From contig OY729432.1 of NCBI GenBank assembly GCA_963422385.1, positions 1,984,001 to 2,048,000 of the forward strand: a stretch of DNA of 64,000 nucleotides. The letters are read 5' to 3'. The stretch is from JAJDTQ01 sp963422385 (GTDB lineage Bacteria > Desulfobacterota > Binatia > UBA9968 > JAJDTQ01). The position numbers and the translations under genes were made by a program. The notes below the pieces were generated by a model that was given only the letters and a program-made list of their open reading frames with translations, was not told where the DNA came from and did not search any database. Below are positions 42,877 through 50,610 of this stretch, one piece after another (the stretch's first letter is position 1; each line of letters opens with the position of its first letter).

Positions 42877-43596
42877 TTACGCCTCCGCTGGCCGTTCGGC
42901 GCGCCAAGCGTGGAGATACTGCACGATCTCGTCCAGCGGCAGCACGTCGGCGTACTTCTGGTTCATGTCGAACAGATTGATGGCGTGGCACGCCTCGTGA
43001 CGGTCGAAGACGCATTCCTCGGCCACCACCATGCGGAACCGGTAGGTGCAGCCGTCCACCACGCTGGCGCGTACGCAACCGCTGGTGCTCTCGCCGCAGG
43101 CGATGACGGTATCGATGCCGTACTGGTTCAGGTGCGCCACCAGGGGGGTGCCCCAGAAAGCGCTGGGTGAGAGCTTGCGCAGTACCGCCTCTCCGGGGAG
43201 CGGCTGCACCTCTTCGATGATGTCGAACTTGTTGCGCCGCCGTTCCAGGGCTTCGGCCGACAGGTTGGTTGACGAGTTGTCGCGCCGGAAGGACCATTCG
43301 TCAACGCCGGCTCCGGGAAGCCCGGAGATGTGAATGACGGGGATCCCCACCTCGCGCGCCGTACGCAACAATTTCTGGATGTGAGGGACGGCGTTCCAGC
43401 CGGCCATGCCGCAGCTTCCCGGCCATTCCTTGATGGCCTCCAGCACGGGCTCCGGCTTGTCGCCGAAGACCCACCGGTAAAGGTCGATCAGGAGCAGGGC
43501 GGGCTTCTTGCCGAACCCGATGGGCCTGGGCGCCTTCATCGCAACGTGCGCCTTGTCCTGTTCCGTCAGAAAACGATCCCATACGCGTTCGCTCAT
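42877..43596 (-). CDS. Isochorismatase-family cysteine hydrolase
   Basis: 239 residues. The Asp-Lys-Cys triad is D38 in PALLLIDLYRW, K141 in VLRKLSPSAFWGT and C174 in GESTSGCVRASVVDG. Such enzymes hydrolyse amides and carbamoyl compounds, for example N-carbamoylsarcosine or nicotinamide. The first 35 residues and SFRRDNSSTNLSAEALERR are typical of the N-carbamoylsarcosine-amidohydrolase branch, but the substrate is not certain. The gene is divergent from dacB. Confidence 0.88.
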   Translation of the reverse strand: MSERVWDRFLTEQDKAHVAMKAPRPIGFGKKPALLLIDLYRWVFGDKPEPVLEAIKEWPGSCGMAGWNAVPHIQKLLRTAREVGIPVIHISGLPGAGVDEWSFRRDNSSTNLSAEALERRRNKFDIIEEVQPLPGEAVLRKLSPSAFWGTPLVAHLNQYGIDTVIACGESTSGCVRASVVDGCTYRFRMVVAEECVFDRHEACHAINLFDMNQKYADVLPLDEIVQYLHAWRAERPAEA

Positions 43597-43895
43597 GATC
43601 GGTCTCCTTGTTCCGTTCGCTTGGTGTGCGGCCAGCCGTCCGGGAACGGTTACGTGGATTGTTGACGAACTCTCTTTATGGATGCTCCCGGCGCCGCGGT
43701 CAAATGCCTGTCTCCTCCGCCCACCATGCTACGGCCTGCACAGTCCGTCCCGGCCGTGAGACTCATTCAGGTGGGCCATGGACCGACAGTTCCGAGGCGA
43801 AGCGGACCGTTTGCCGGAGGGTGGTCTTGTGAGTCTTGAGGGACGCGGCTATCCTCGGACTGGCGTCACCCCGTTCCGACACTCTTTCCTGGATC
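43597..43895. other. 299-bp gap between divergent genes
   Basis: It should hold the promoters of the isochorismatase and dacB genes. No clear -35/-10 pair, operator or hairpin stands out by eye. A 44-codon minus-strand frame starting at 43897 (MIQERVSERGD...) crosses it but has no homology I recognise. Confidence 0.4.
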
Positions 43896-45098
43896 ATGTA
43901 TAGAACCTTCTGGCCGGTATTTCTGGCCGTGCAGCTTCTGACCGCGGGGGCGTCCGCCGCCGAGCTTCCGTTGCAGTCGCTGGCACGGGCGCGGGTGGGT
44001 GACGACCACGGGGTTTTTGTACAGTCAGAGAACGGCGCGGTGCTGGCCGCGTTGAACGCGACGCGCCCGTACCATCCCGCCTCGGTCACGAAGGTGGCCA
44101 CGACGCTGGCCTTCCTCTCCAGGCTTCGTCCCGATCGCCGTTTCCGCACGAAGATACTGGCTGCGGGTCCCGTAACCGACGGCACGCTTCAGGGAGACCT
44201 GGTCGTGCAGGCGGAGGGTGATCCGTACTTCCTGATCGAGAACGCGTTCCTGGTCCTTTCGAGGCTCCGTGCCAAGGGGGTCCGCCGGGTCAACGGGCTG
44301 ATCCGGGTCGAAGGACCGTTCTTCCTCGACTGGACCCCCGACCTTGAAGGGCGCAGGCTCAAGCGCGCCTGGACGGGTCGCCTGGGCGCCCAACGCTGGC
44401 CGGTGGTGACGGGCGCTCTTTTTCCCGGCAAACACGCGCCGTTGGAAGATTTCAAGCTCCGGTTCGGGCGCGGCGACGCCCGCGAGCCCCGCCCACGGCG
44501 TGTGCTCGTGGTGCACGCGTCACCGCCCTTGCTCCGCCACCTCAAGGATTTCAACAGTCACTCCAACGACAACTTCCACGAATTCTCGTACCGGATCGGC
44601 GGTCCGGAAACGGTCCAGCGCATTCTTCGGGCAAACGTCTCCGGTGTGCCCCGGTCGTCCATGGTCATCGACAACGCCGCGGGTGACGGCAGGACGAACC
44701 AACTGAGCCCACGGGCCGCGGTGGCAATGTTCGAAGCCCTGGAAAGGACCCTCAAGACACGCGGTCTGTCATTTTCGGATGTCCTCCCCGTGGCCGGAGT
44801 GGACCGCGGCACGTTGGAGGACCGCCTGGCCGAGTCGCGCTATCGTGGAGCGGTGGCTGGCAAGTCAGGCACCGTGCGCGTGCTTCGGATATCGGCCCTG
44901 GCCGGGGTCGCGCATACCCGGAGGTTCGGTCGAACGTTCTTCGCGGTGATGATCCGGGGCGTGCCGTTATGGGCCGCCAGGGAGCGCCAGGACGCCTTCT
45001 TGCGCGGGCTGCTCGACGTGGGCGGCCCGCGACCCCTGCGCGCCCGCGGTGCGGCGCCTCCCGCATTCCTGGAGGCGCGCCTGGAAACGCCGCGGTAG
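43896..45098 (+). CDS. dacB: D-alanyl-D-alanine carboxypeptidase, PBP4/DacB family (S13)
   Basis: 400 residues. Signal peptide MYRTFWPVFLAVQLLTAGASA, then periplasmic. The SxxK motif is PASVTKVATTLAFL (S63, K66). The second motif region reads NSHSNDNFHEFSYRIGG, and KSG is in AVAGKSGTVRVL. NAAGDGRTNQLSPRAAVAMFEAL and VAGVDRGTLEDRL are typical of class C penicillin-binding proteins. It trims cell-wall cross-links. An in-frame ATG 60 bases upstream would spoil the signal peptide, so ATG 43896 is chosen. Confidence 0.88.
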   Translation: MYRTFWPVFLAVQLLTAGASAAELPLQSLARARVGDDHGVFVQSENGAVLAALNATRPYHPASVTKVATTLAFLSRLRPDRRFRTKILAAGPVTDGTLQGDLVVQAEGDPYFLIENAFLVLSRLRAKGVRRVNGLIRVEGPFFLDWTPDLEGRRLKRAWTGRLGAQRWPVVTGALFPGKHAPLEDFKLRFGRGDAREPRPRRVLVVHASPPLLRHLKDFNSHSNDNFHEFSYRIGGPETVQRILRANVSGVPRSSMVIDNAAGDGRTNQLSPRAAVAMFEALERTLKTRGLSFSDVLPVAGVDRGTLEDRLAESRYRGAVAGKSGTVRVLRISALAGVAHTRRFGRTFFAVMIRGVPLWAARERQDAFLRGLLDVGGPRPLRARGAAPPAFLEARLETPR

Positions 45099-45234
45099 CG
45101 TTCCTGAAGGGTGTGCTGTCTTGATCCGACTTCCGGGAGGAATGGTGCGGACCCGCTACAGCAAACCAGCAATGCCGGTACCCCGTTCCGTGGACCTGTC
45201 GCGCCTTTCCTTGCGTCGTCCGGGAGCGCCGGTG

Positions 45235-45260
45235 TAGTGTCCTGAATGCGTAAAGACGCA
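45235..45260. repeat. TAGTGTCCTGAATGCGT-AAAG-ACGCAT element
   Basis: TAGTGTCCTG opens like the other stop-codon-linked elements but is followed by a different 6-bp stem, ATGCGT/ACGCAT around AAAG. It lies just upstream of the SDR gene at 45298. Relationship to the family is tentative. Confidence 0.4.
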
Positions 45261-45297
45261 TCACTCGTGACGGCTCACCAAGGAGGAGACAGCGCTC

Positions 45298-46146
45298 ATG
45301 GCTGACAGACCGTTGGAAGGAAAAGTGGCGTTGGTGACCGGGGCCGGAAGCCCCATCGGCTTCGGCCGCCGCATGACGTTTGCCCTGACGGCCGCCGGGG
45401 CGCGCGTGGCCATGGTGGACATCAAGGAGGAGTGGCTCAACCAGACCGCCGGGGAGGTGCGAGCCGCGAACGGCAAGGACAGCGTGCTTCCCGTCGTGGC
45501 CAGTGTGGCCGATCCGGAGGACGCGGCGCGGGCGGTGGAGTCCGCGATTTCCAACCTGGGCGGGTTGGACGTTCTGGTCAACAACGCCGGCACCAACCCT
45601 CGCAATGTCGGCCTGACTTCCGAATTCCGCATGAAGTGCTGGGAGGTCTCGCCCGAGGCCTGGCAGCGGGTCGTGGCGGTGAACTGCAGCGGACCTTTCT
45701 ACACCGTGCGCGCCGCGGTGGGGCACATGATCGACAAGGGTTGGGGTCGCATCATCGGCGTCACCACCAGCCTGGACACCATGTACCGGGCGCACGGCTC
45801 GCCCTACGGGCCGTCCAAGGCGGGCCACGAAGCCTTCATGGCCACCCTCTGCCAGGAGCTGGAAGGCACCGGAGTGACCGCCAACGTCTTGGTGCCCGGG
45901 GGGCCGGCCAACACCAACCTGCTACCACCGGACATCGACTGGGACCGGAATCAACTCATTCAACCGCCGGTCATGGAGAAGCCGGTGGTGTGGCTTGCTT
46001 CGGAGGCGTCCAACGGCATCAACGGCCGACGTTTCATCGCTTGTCACTGGGACGAGACGCTGCCGCTGGAAGATCGGTTGTCCAAGGCTGGCGCACCCGC
46101 GGCGTGGCCGCAGGCAGGCCAGCCCGCCATCGCCCCCGGCCGGTAG
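45298..46146 (+). CDS. SDR-family oxidoreductase
   Basis: 282 residues. TGAGSPIGFGRRM is a modified cofactor loop with Phe-Gly after the Ile-Gly. NNAGTNP, the Ser loop GVTTSLD and YGPSKAGHEAF with Tyr and Lys follow. It is longer than the other two SDRs in the window because of an insertion after NPRN and a proline-rich C-terminal tail. AAGGAGG lies about 14 bases before the ATG. The tail replaces the usual VDGG end with NGRRFIACHWDETLP. The substrate is unknown. Confidence 0.88.
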   Translation: MADRPLEGKVALVTGAGSPIGFGRRMTFALTAAGARVAMVDIKEEWLNQTAGEVRAANGKDSVLPVVASVADPEDAARAVESAISNLGGLDVLVNNAGTNPRNVGLTSEFRMKCWEVSPEAWQRVVAVNCSGPFYTVRAAVGHMIDKGWGRIIGVTTSLDTMYRAHGSPYGPSKAGHEAFMATLCQELEGTGVTANVLVPGGPANTNLLPPDIDWDRNQLIQPPVMEKPVVWLASEASNGINGRRFIACHWDETLPLEDRLSKAGAPAAWPQAGQPAIAPGR

Positions 46147-46218
46147 GTCCAGAGGCTCGTTTGTTCTTCCCGGAAGGATCCGGCGTCATCGCATTGGCCA
46201 TCGAGCTTCCGGAGAACG

Positions 46219-47739
46219 TCAGCCGCCTTTGGATGCGCCCCTTCCTCCGAACCGCGCGAAACCCGCCCGGATGGAAGGAAGGAAGATCAGGACGACGGCG
46301 AAGATCAGCAACGTCGCGGTCATCGGCCGTTCCCACATGAAGCCGATGCCGTCGGTCAGATTCATGGCGCGGGCGAAGTTGTCCTCCAGCAGCGGGCCGA
46401 GAATGAACCCGATCAGCATCGGCGCCAGCGGGAAACCGGCCATGCGCATGATCGTCGCCGCGACCCCCATGCCGGTGAGCATCAGCAGCTCGGTGGCATT
46501 GTTCTGGCCGATGTAGCTGCCCATCATGGTGAAGAACAGGATGAACGGGATGAGGTAGTTGCGGGGGATCTCCAGAAGCTTGGCGATATACGGGATCAGC
46601 GGCAGGTTGAGGACCAGCAGCACGACGTTGCCGACGTACATGGAGATGATCACGGCCCAGAAGATGGAGGGATTGTCGACCATCAGGCGTGGGCCGGGCG
46701 CTACGTTCAGGGCGATCAACGCCCCCAACAGGATCGCCGTGGTGCCGGATCCGGGAATACCCAGTGTCAGCAGCGGAACGAAGGAGCCGGTGCAGGCCGC
46801 GTTGTTGGCGGTCTCGGGCGCGGCCAAGCCCTTGATCGACCCCTTGCCGAACCTGGCCTGATCCGCTCCTTTGGCGATGTTGCGTTCGACGGCGTAGCCA
46901 AGGAACGATGCGATGGTCGCTCCCGCGCCCGGCATCACCCCGATGAAGAAACCCTGGAGCGATTGGCGACCGATCACGGGAGCGATCTCTTTCGCTTCGC
47001 TACGCGTGATCCGCAGGTTCGAGATCCTGCCGCCATCATCGCCGTCTCGTTCCGAACGCTTTGGATTGAGGACCAGATACAGAGCCTCCGGCAAGGCGAA
47101 AAGGGCCATTGCGAGGGTAATGAAGCTTATCCCGCTTTGCAGGTCCTGAATGCGGAACGTAAAGCGTGGGGCGTTGAACAACGCGCTTTCGCCGACGGTC
47201 GCCAGCATCACGCCGAGGACGGTCATCATGAGCGCCTTGGCAACCACACCCTCGCCGGCAAAGGCGGCAATGGCCGCCAGACCCACGACCATCAGCGCGA
47301 AATATTCAGCGGAGTGGAACAACAGGGCGACGGTGGCCAGCCCGGGCGCGAACCCCATCAGCAGGATGGCGCCGATGGTGCCCCCGGAGAAGGAGGCAAT
47401 GGCGGCAATGGTCAGCGCCTTCCCGGCCTGTCCCTGGCGCGCCAGGGGATAGCCGTCGAACGCCGTGGCGACCGTGCCGGCGACACCCGGCGCATTGATG
47501 AGGATGGACGAGGTCGAGCCGCCGAATATGGCGCCGTAGTATACCCCCGCCAGCAGAATCAGCGCGGCCGCCGGATCACCGATCCGTATGGCCACCGGGA
47601 TCATGATGGCGATGATCGACATGGGACCCAGGCCCGGCAACATGCCGATGAAGGTGCCGATCAGGCAACCGGCAATGACCATGAAGAGGTTCTGAATACT
47701 GAAGGCGGTCGACAGACCGGTGAGGATTCCTTCAACCAT
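46219..47739 (-). CDS. tctA: Tripartite tricarboxylate transporter permease TctA
   Basis: 506 residues, standard length. Eleven or twelve hydrophobic segments are visible. TctA hallmarks are GCLIGTFIGMLPGLGPMSIIA, YYGAIFGGSTSSILINAPG, FFIGVMPGAGATIASFLGY and TGSFVPLLTLGIPGSGTTAILLGAL. It is the large membrane subunit for secondary uptake of carboxylates such as citrate or related acids. The start MVEGILTGL is placed after the tctB stop; an upstream in-frame ATG overlaps tctB. It is the last gene of a tctC-tctB-tctA operon. Confidence 0.94.
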   Translation of the reverse strand: MVEGILTGLSTAFSIQNLFMVIAGCLIGTFIGMLPGLGPMSIIAIMIPVAIRIGDPAAALILLAGVYYGAIFGGSTSSILINAPGVAGTVATAFDGYPLARQGQAGKALTIAAIASFSGGTIGAILLMGFAPGLATVALLFHSAEYFALMVVGLAAIAAFAGEGVVAKALMMTVLGVMLATVGESALFNAPRFTFRIQDLQSGISFITLAMALFALPEALYLVLNPKRSERDGDDGGRISNLRITRSEAKEIAPVIGRQSLQGFFIGVMPGAGATIASFLGYAVERNIAKGADQARFGKGSIKGLAAPETANNAACTGSFVPLLTLGIPGSGTTAILLGALIALNVAPGPRLMVDNPSIFWAVIISMYVGNVVLLVLNLPLIPYIAKLLEIPRNYLIPFILFFTMMGSYIGQNNATELLMLTGMGVAATIMRMAGFPLAPMLIGFILGPLLEDNFARAMNLTDGIGFMWERPMTATLLIFAVVLIFLPSIRAGFARFGGRGASKGG

Positions 47740-47750
47740 CAGGTGATGCT

Positions 47751-48254
47751 CTAAAGGAACCAGGGCCAAGGGCGGAGAAAAATACCGAGCACTTCCTGCA
47801 CCAGATACCAGATCAGGAACGCCGAGAGCACGGCGACCGGGACCAGGACGACGTAGCGTCGCTCGCCGAGAATCACGGCGCCCAGGACCAGGAAAAGCGT
47901 CGTTGTGGTTACGAATCCTGCGGGTCGAAGCAGAAGCGCGTAGGCGATCATGAGGACCAGCAGCAGGATCGCCTGACCGAGCTTGTACTGTCGGAGATTG
48001 CCGACTTCGATGCCGGCGGGGTCAGTGTCCCCGCCGGCCCCGGGACCGCCCTGAATGAGTACGGCGACACCCGCTGCCACGCCCAGTACGCTCAACCATT
48101 TGGGAAGGACGTTGGGCAGGAAGGTCATGTTGCGCTCGAACGGAAGGAGACCGGCCTCCATGACCACGAAAGCCGTATAGCCGTAGACCAGACAGACGAC
48201 CACGAATATCAAGGCGATGGCGCGTTCGAGGGTCACGAATCCACTCCTGCTCAT
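47751..48254 (-). CDS. tctB: Tripartite tricarboxylate transporter small membrane subunit TctB
   Basis: 167 residues with four hydrophobic segments: AIALIFVVVCLVYGYTAF, a short one around WLSVLGVAAGVAVL, AILLLVLMIAYALLL and VVLVPVAVLSAFLIWYLVQ. FVTTTTLFLVLGAVILGERR and the C-terminal VQEVLGIFLRPWPW are typical of TctB. It lies between tctC and tctA with short gaps. Small membrane subunits are poorly conserved, so order supports the call. Confidence 0.85.
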   Translation of the reverse strand: MSRSGFVTLERAIALIFVVVCLVYGYTAFVVMEAGLLPFERNMTFLPNVLPKWLSVLGVAAGVAVLIQGGPGAGGDTDPAGIEVGNLRQYKLGQAILLLVLMIAYALLLRPAGFVTTTTLFLVLGAVILGERRYVVLVPVAVLSAFLIWYLVQEVLGIFLRPWPWFL

Positions 48255-48317
48255 CGCGCACGCGGATGGGAGAGAATCCGGGGCGCCCACGCCGGACGCC
48301 CCGGATGATGTCGGTGG

Positions 48318-49307
48318 TTACTTCAGGAAGCCAAGCTTCTGCATCAGCGCCTTGATTACCTTTTCCTGGTTCTCCAGGAACGCCGTGAAGTCCTTCCCGG
48401 AATTGTGGATGTCGACCCACCCGTTGCGGTCGCGCACAGCCTTCCACTCGGGCGTGGCATACATGGCGGCGAGGGCCTTGCGATACAGAGTGGCCTTGTG
48501 GTCCGGCAGTCCGGGGGCGGCAAAAAAGCCCCGCCAGTTGACGAACGTCGCGTCGTATCCCAGCTCCTTCAGGGTCGGCGCATCCTTGAACGCCGGGACG
48601 CGTTCTTCCGAGGTCACCGCAAGAATGCGCATTTCCCCGGCCCTTGCCAAGGCTACCGCCTCCGAGAAACCGGTTGAGCCCGCAGAGACCTCGCCCGACA
48701 GGATGGCCGCGTTCAGCTTGCCGCCGGCGTCATAGGGAATGTACTTGACCTTGGTCGGATCGGCGCCTGCAGCCTGGAAGGCCAACGCGGCAACCAGATG
48801 GTCCATTCCACCCGGTACCGAACCGCCCCCGACCGATACCTTGCGCGGATTCTTCTTGTAGGCCGCAACCACGTCCGAGAAGTTCTTGTAGGGGCTGTTC
48901 TTGCCCGTGATGATCGCCGCGTAGTCGCCGATGGTGCCGGCGACCATCGTCAGGTCGCGGAAGTTGTGGGGGAAACGTCCGACCAGGGAGCGAATGACGA
49001 TGGGCGTCGAGTTGACCATCAACGTGCCGTGGTTGGACGCCGCGTTCTCGATAAGGTAGCCGATGGCCTTGCCGCCGCCGCCGCCGGACATGTTCTCGTA
49101 CGATGCCGATCCGACGATGCCCGACTTGGTCAGCGCCTCTCCGGTTCCGCGGGCGGTGCCGTCCCAGCCGCCGCCGGCGCCGCCGGGAATGAGAAAATGA
49201 ATTTTGTCGATCAGCTTTTCGGCTGCCGGAACGGAGCTCGATACACCCAGCGCCACCGTTACGATTGCGATTGCGCCGAAGAGCGTCAGTAAACGGGTTC
49301 GTCTCAT
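48318..49307 (-). CDS. tctC: Tripartite tricarboxylate transporter substrate-binding protein (TctC/Bug family)
   Basis: 329 residues. GGAGGA precedes the ATG at good spacing. Signal peptide to SSVPAAEKL. IHFLIPGGAGGGWDGTARGTGEALTKSG is the Bug ligand-binding opening, where most members have P-x-G-G-x-x-D. SYENMSGGGGGKAIGYL and YIPYDAGGKLNAAILSGEV follow the family. Bug proteins bind carboxylates through an Asp in the first loop (GGWDG here). It is the first gene of the operon and the likely determinant of specificity. Confidence 0.93.
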   Translation of the reverse strand: MRRTRLLTLFGAIAIVTVALGVSSSVPAAEKLIDKIHFLIPGGAGGGWDGTARGTGEALTKSGIVGSASYENMSGGGGGKAIGYLIENAASNHGTLMVNSTPIVIRSLVGRFPHNFRDLTMVAGTIGDYAAIITGKNSPYKNFSDVVAAYKKNPRKVSVGGGSVPGGMDHLVAALAFQAAGADPTKVKYIPYDAGGKLNAAILSGEVSAGSTGFSEAVALARAGEMRILAVTSEERVPAFKDAPTLKELGYDATFVNWRGFFAAPGLPDHKATLYRKALAAMYATPEWKAVRDRNGWVDIHNSGKDFTAFLENQEKVIKALMQKLGFLK

Positions 49308-49499
49308 CTGATTGTCCTCCTGACTGATAGATAGATGTCGAGCTACAATCTGATAGCCGAACCGCGGGCGTTTGTCCAACCGGATTTCAGGAGGGTCGGT
49401 GTACCGTTCCGCCGGTCCCCGCCCAACGGAACTTGTTGTTGATGTTGCATGGCAAATGGGATAAGTAGGCCGAATCGACAAAATTCAGGAGGTGTTCGA

Positions 49500-50504
49500 A
49501 TGAATCGAAAAGCCCTGTTCTTGAGCCTGGCCTTGGCGGTGGTGGTGCTGCCGGGCGTGAATGCATTTGCACAGTCGTGGAACATCTCGGTAGTGGGGTC
49601 GCCGGCCGGCGGCACACTCCAGGTGAAGGCGGAGGGGGTCGGCGAGGCCCTGCGGCGGGCCATTCCCAACTCGAACGTGAGCGTTCCCACATCCAGTCCC
49701 GGCGCGGGCTTGGCGCTCATCGGCACCGGCAAGGCGGAAGTGGCCGTGGGCGCCTCGGCGCGCATGGCGGTCAGCGCTCAGCGGGGCCTGGCGCCGTTCA
49801 AGAAGAAGTACAAGTTCAATCTGCTGGCGTTCTGGGGCGCGGACCTCTTCATGTTCGTAGCCACCCCCAAGAGCGGCCTCGTTACATTCGGCGACTACGT
49901 GTCCCGCAAGGCCAAGGAGGGAATCTCGGTGGGTCCTCCGGGAAGCGGCTCCTACATGGTCTTTTCCGACGTGGCCAAGGTGCACGGCACCAACTTCAAG
50001 GAGATGGAAGCCTGGGGCGCGAAAATCCACTATCAGTACTCCGCTCCCTCCCTGGAGTTGCTCCAGGACGGCCAGATTGAGGGCCTGGGGGGTCTGTGGG
50101 GGCAGCCGAGCGCCCGGATCATCGATCTCACCAACAACCGGAAGATGGTTTGGGTGGGCCTCGACAAGGCCGCCATCGACAAGCTCGGCGCGGAGTTCGG
50201 GTACGAGTACGTGAAGCTCGACAGCCCGGGGGACTTCGGATACGGCTACAAGTTCGTCAACAAGGAGCCCCTGCATACCGTGCGCATGGCCGACATCATC
50301 GCTATCCGGTCGGACCTGCCCGTGGACCAGGCATACACCATCACCAAGGCCATCTTCAGCAGCAAGGACTACCTGATGAATGTGCACACGTCCTTCAAGG
50401 CGCTGACCGCAGAGAACACGGTGGGCTTGGACAAGGCGTCGGATGCGCTGGATCTCCACGAGGGCACCAGGAAGTATTTCCGTGAAGTGGGCGCCATGAA
50501 GTAG
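49500..50504 (+). CDS. TAXI-family TRAP transporter substrate-binding protein
   Basis: 334 residues. CAGGAGG seven bases before ATG 49500 sets the start. Signal peptide MNRKALFLSLALAVVVLPGVNAFAQ. WNISVVGSPAGGTLQVKAEGVGEALRRAIP and ISVGPPGSGSYMVFSDVAKVHG match the TAXI group, which differs from DctP. These proteins deliver glutamate-like or other organic acids to TRAP permeases. A fused permease follows 106 bases downstream, separated by a strong hairpin. It is divergent from tctC. Confidence 0.9.
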   Translation: MNRKALFLSLALAVVVLPGVNAFAQSWNISVVGSPAGGTLQVKAEGVGEALRRAIPNSNVSVPTSSPGAGLALIGTGKAEVAVGASARMAVSAQRGLAPFKKKYKFNLLAFWGADLFMFVATPKSGLVTFGDYVSRKAKEGISVGPPGSGSYMVFSDVAKVHGTNFKEMEAWGAKIHYQYSAPSLELLQDGQIEGLGGLWGQPSARIIDLTNNRKMVWVGLDKAAIDKLGAEFGYEYVKLDSPGDFGYGYKFVNKEPLHTVRMADIIAIRSDLPVDQAYTITKAIFSSKDYLMNVHTSFKALTAENTVGLDKASDALDLHEGTRKYFREVGAMK

Positions 50505-50519
50505 TGGCGCGTACGAGTC

Positions 50520-50558
50520 GGGCGCCGGTGCGGGACGTTACGTCGCGCACCGGCGCCC
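50520..50558 (+). terminator. Intercistronic hairpin between binding protein and permease
   Basis: GGGCGCCGGTGCG (50520-50532) and CGCACCGGCGCCC (50546-50558) form a perfect 13-bp stem with a 13-base loop. It lies 15 bases past the stop of the TAXI gene and 52 bases before the permease start. It could act as an attenuator or as a 3' stabiliser that raises the ratio of binding protein to permease. Confidence 0.65.
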
Positions 50559-50610
50559 CGTTGCGCGGCACGCCTTCGCCGCGTGACCTGCCACAGTTGA
50601 CCCACAACTC

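Noticed and set aside
43763..43897. 44-codon minus-strand frame starting MIQERVSERGD
   Set aside because: It overlaps the start of dacB on the opposite strand, and no homology or ribosome binding site supports it.
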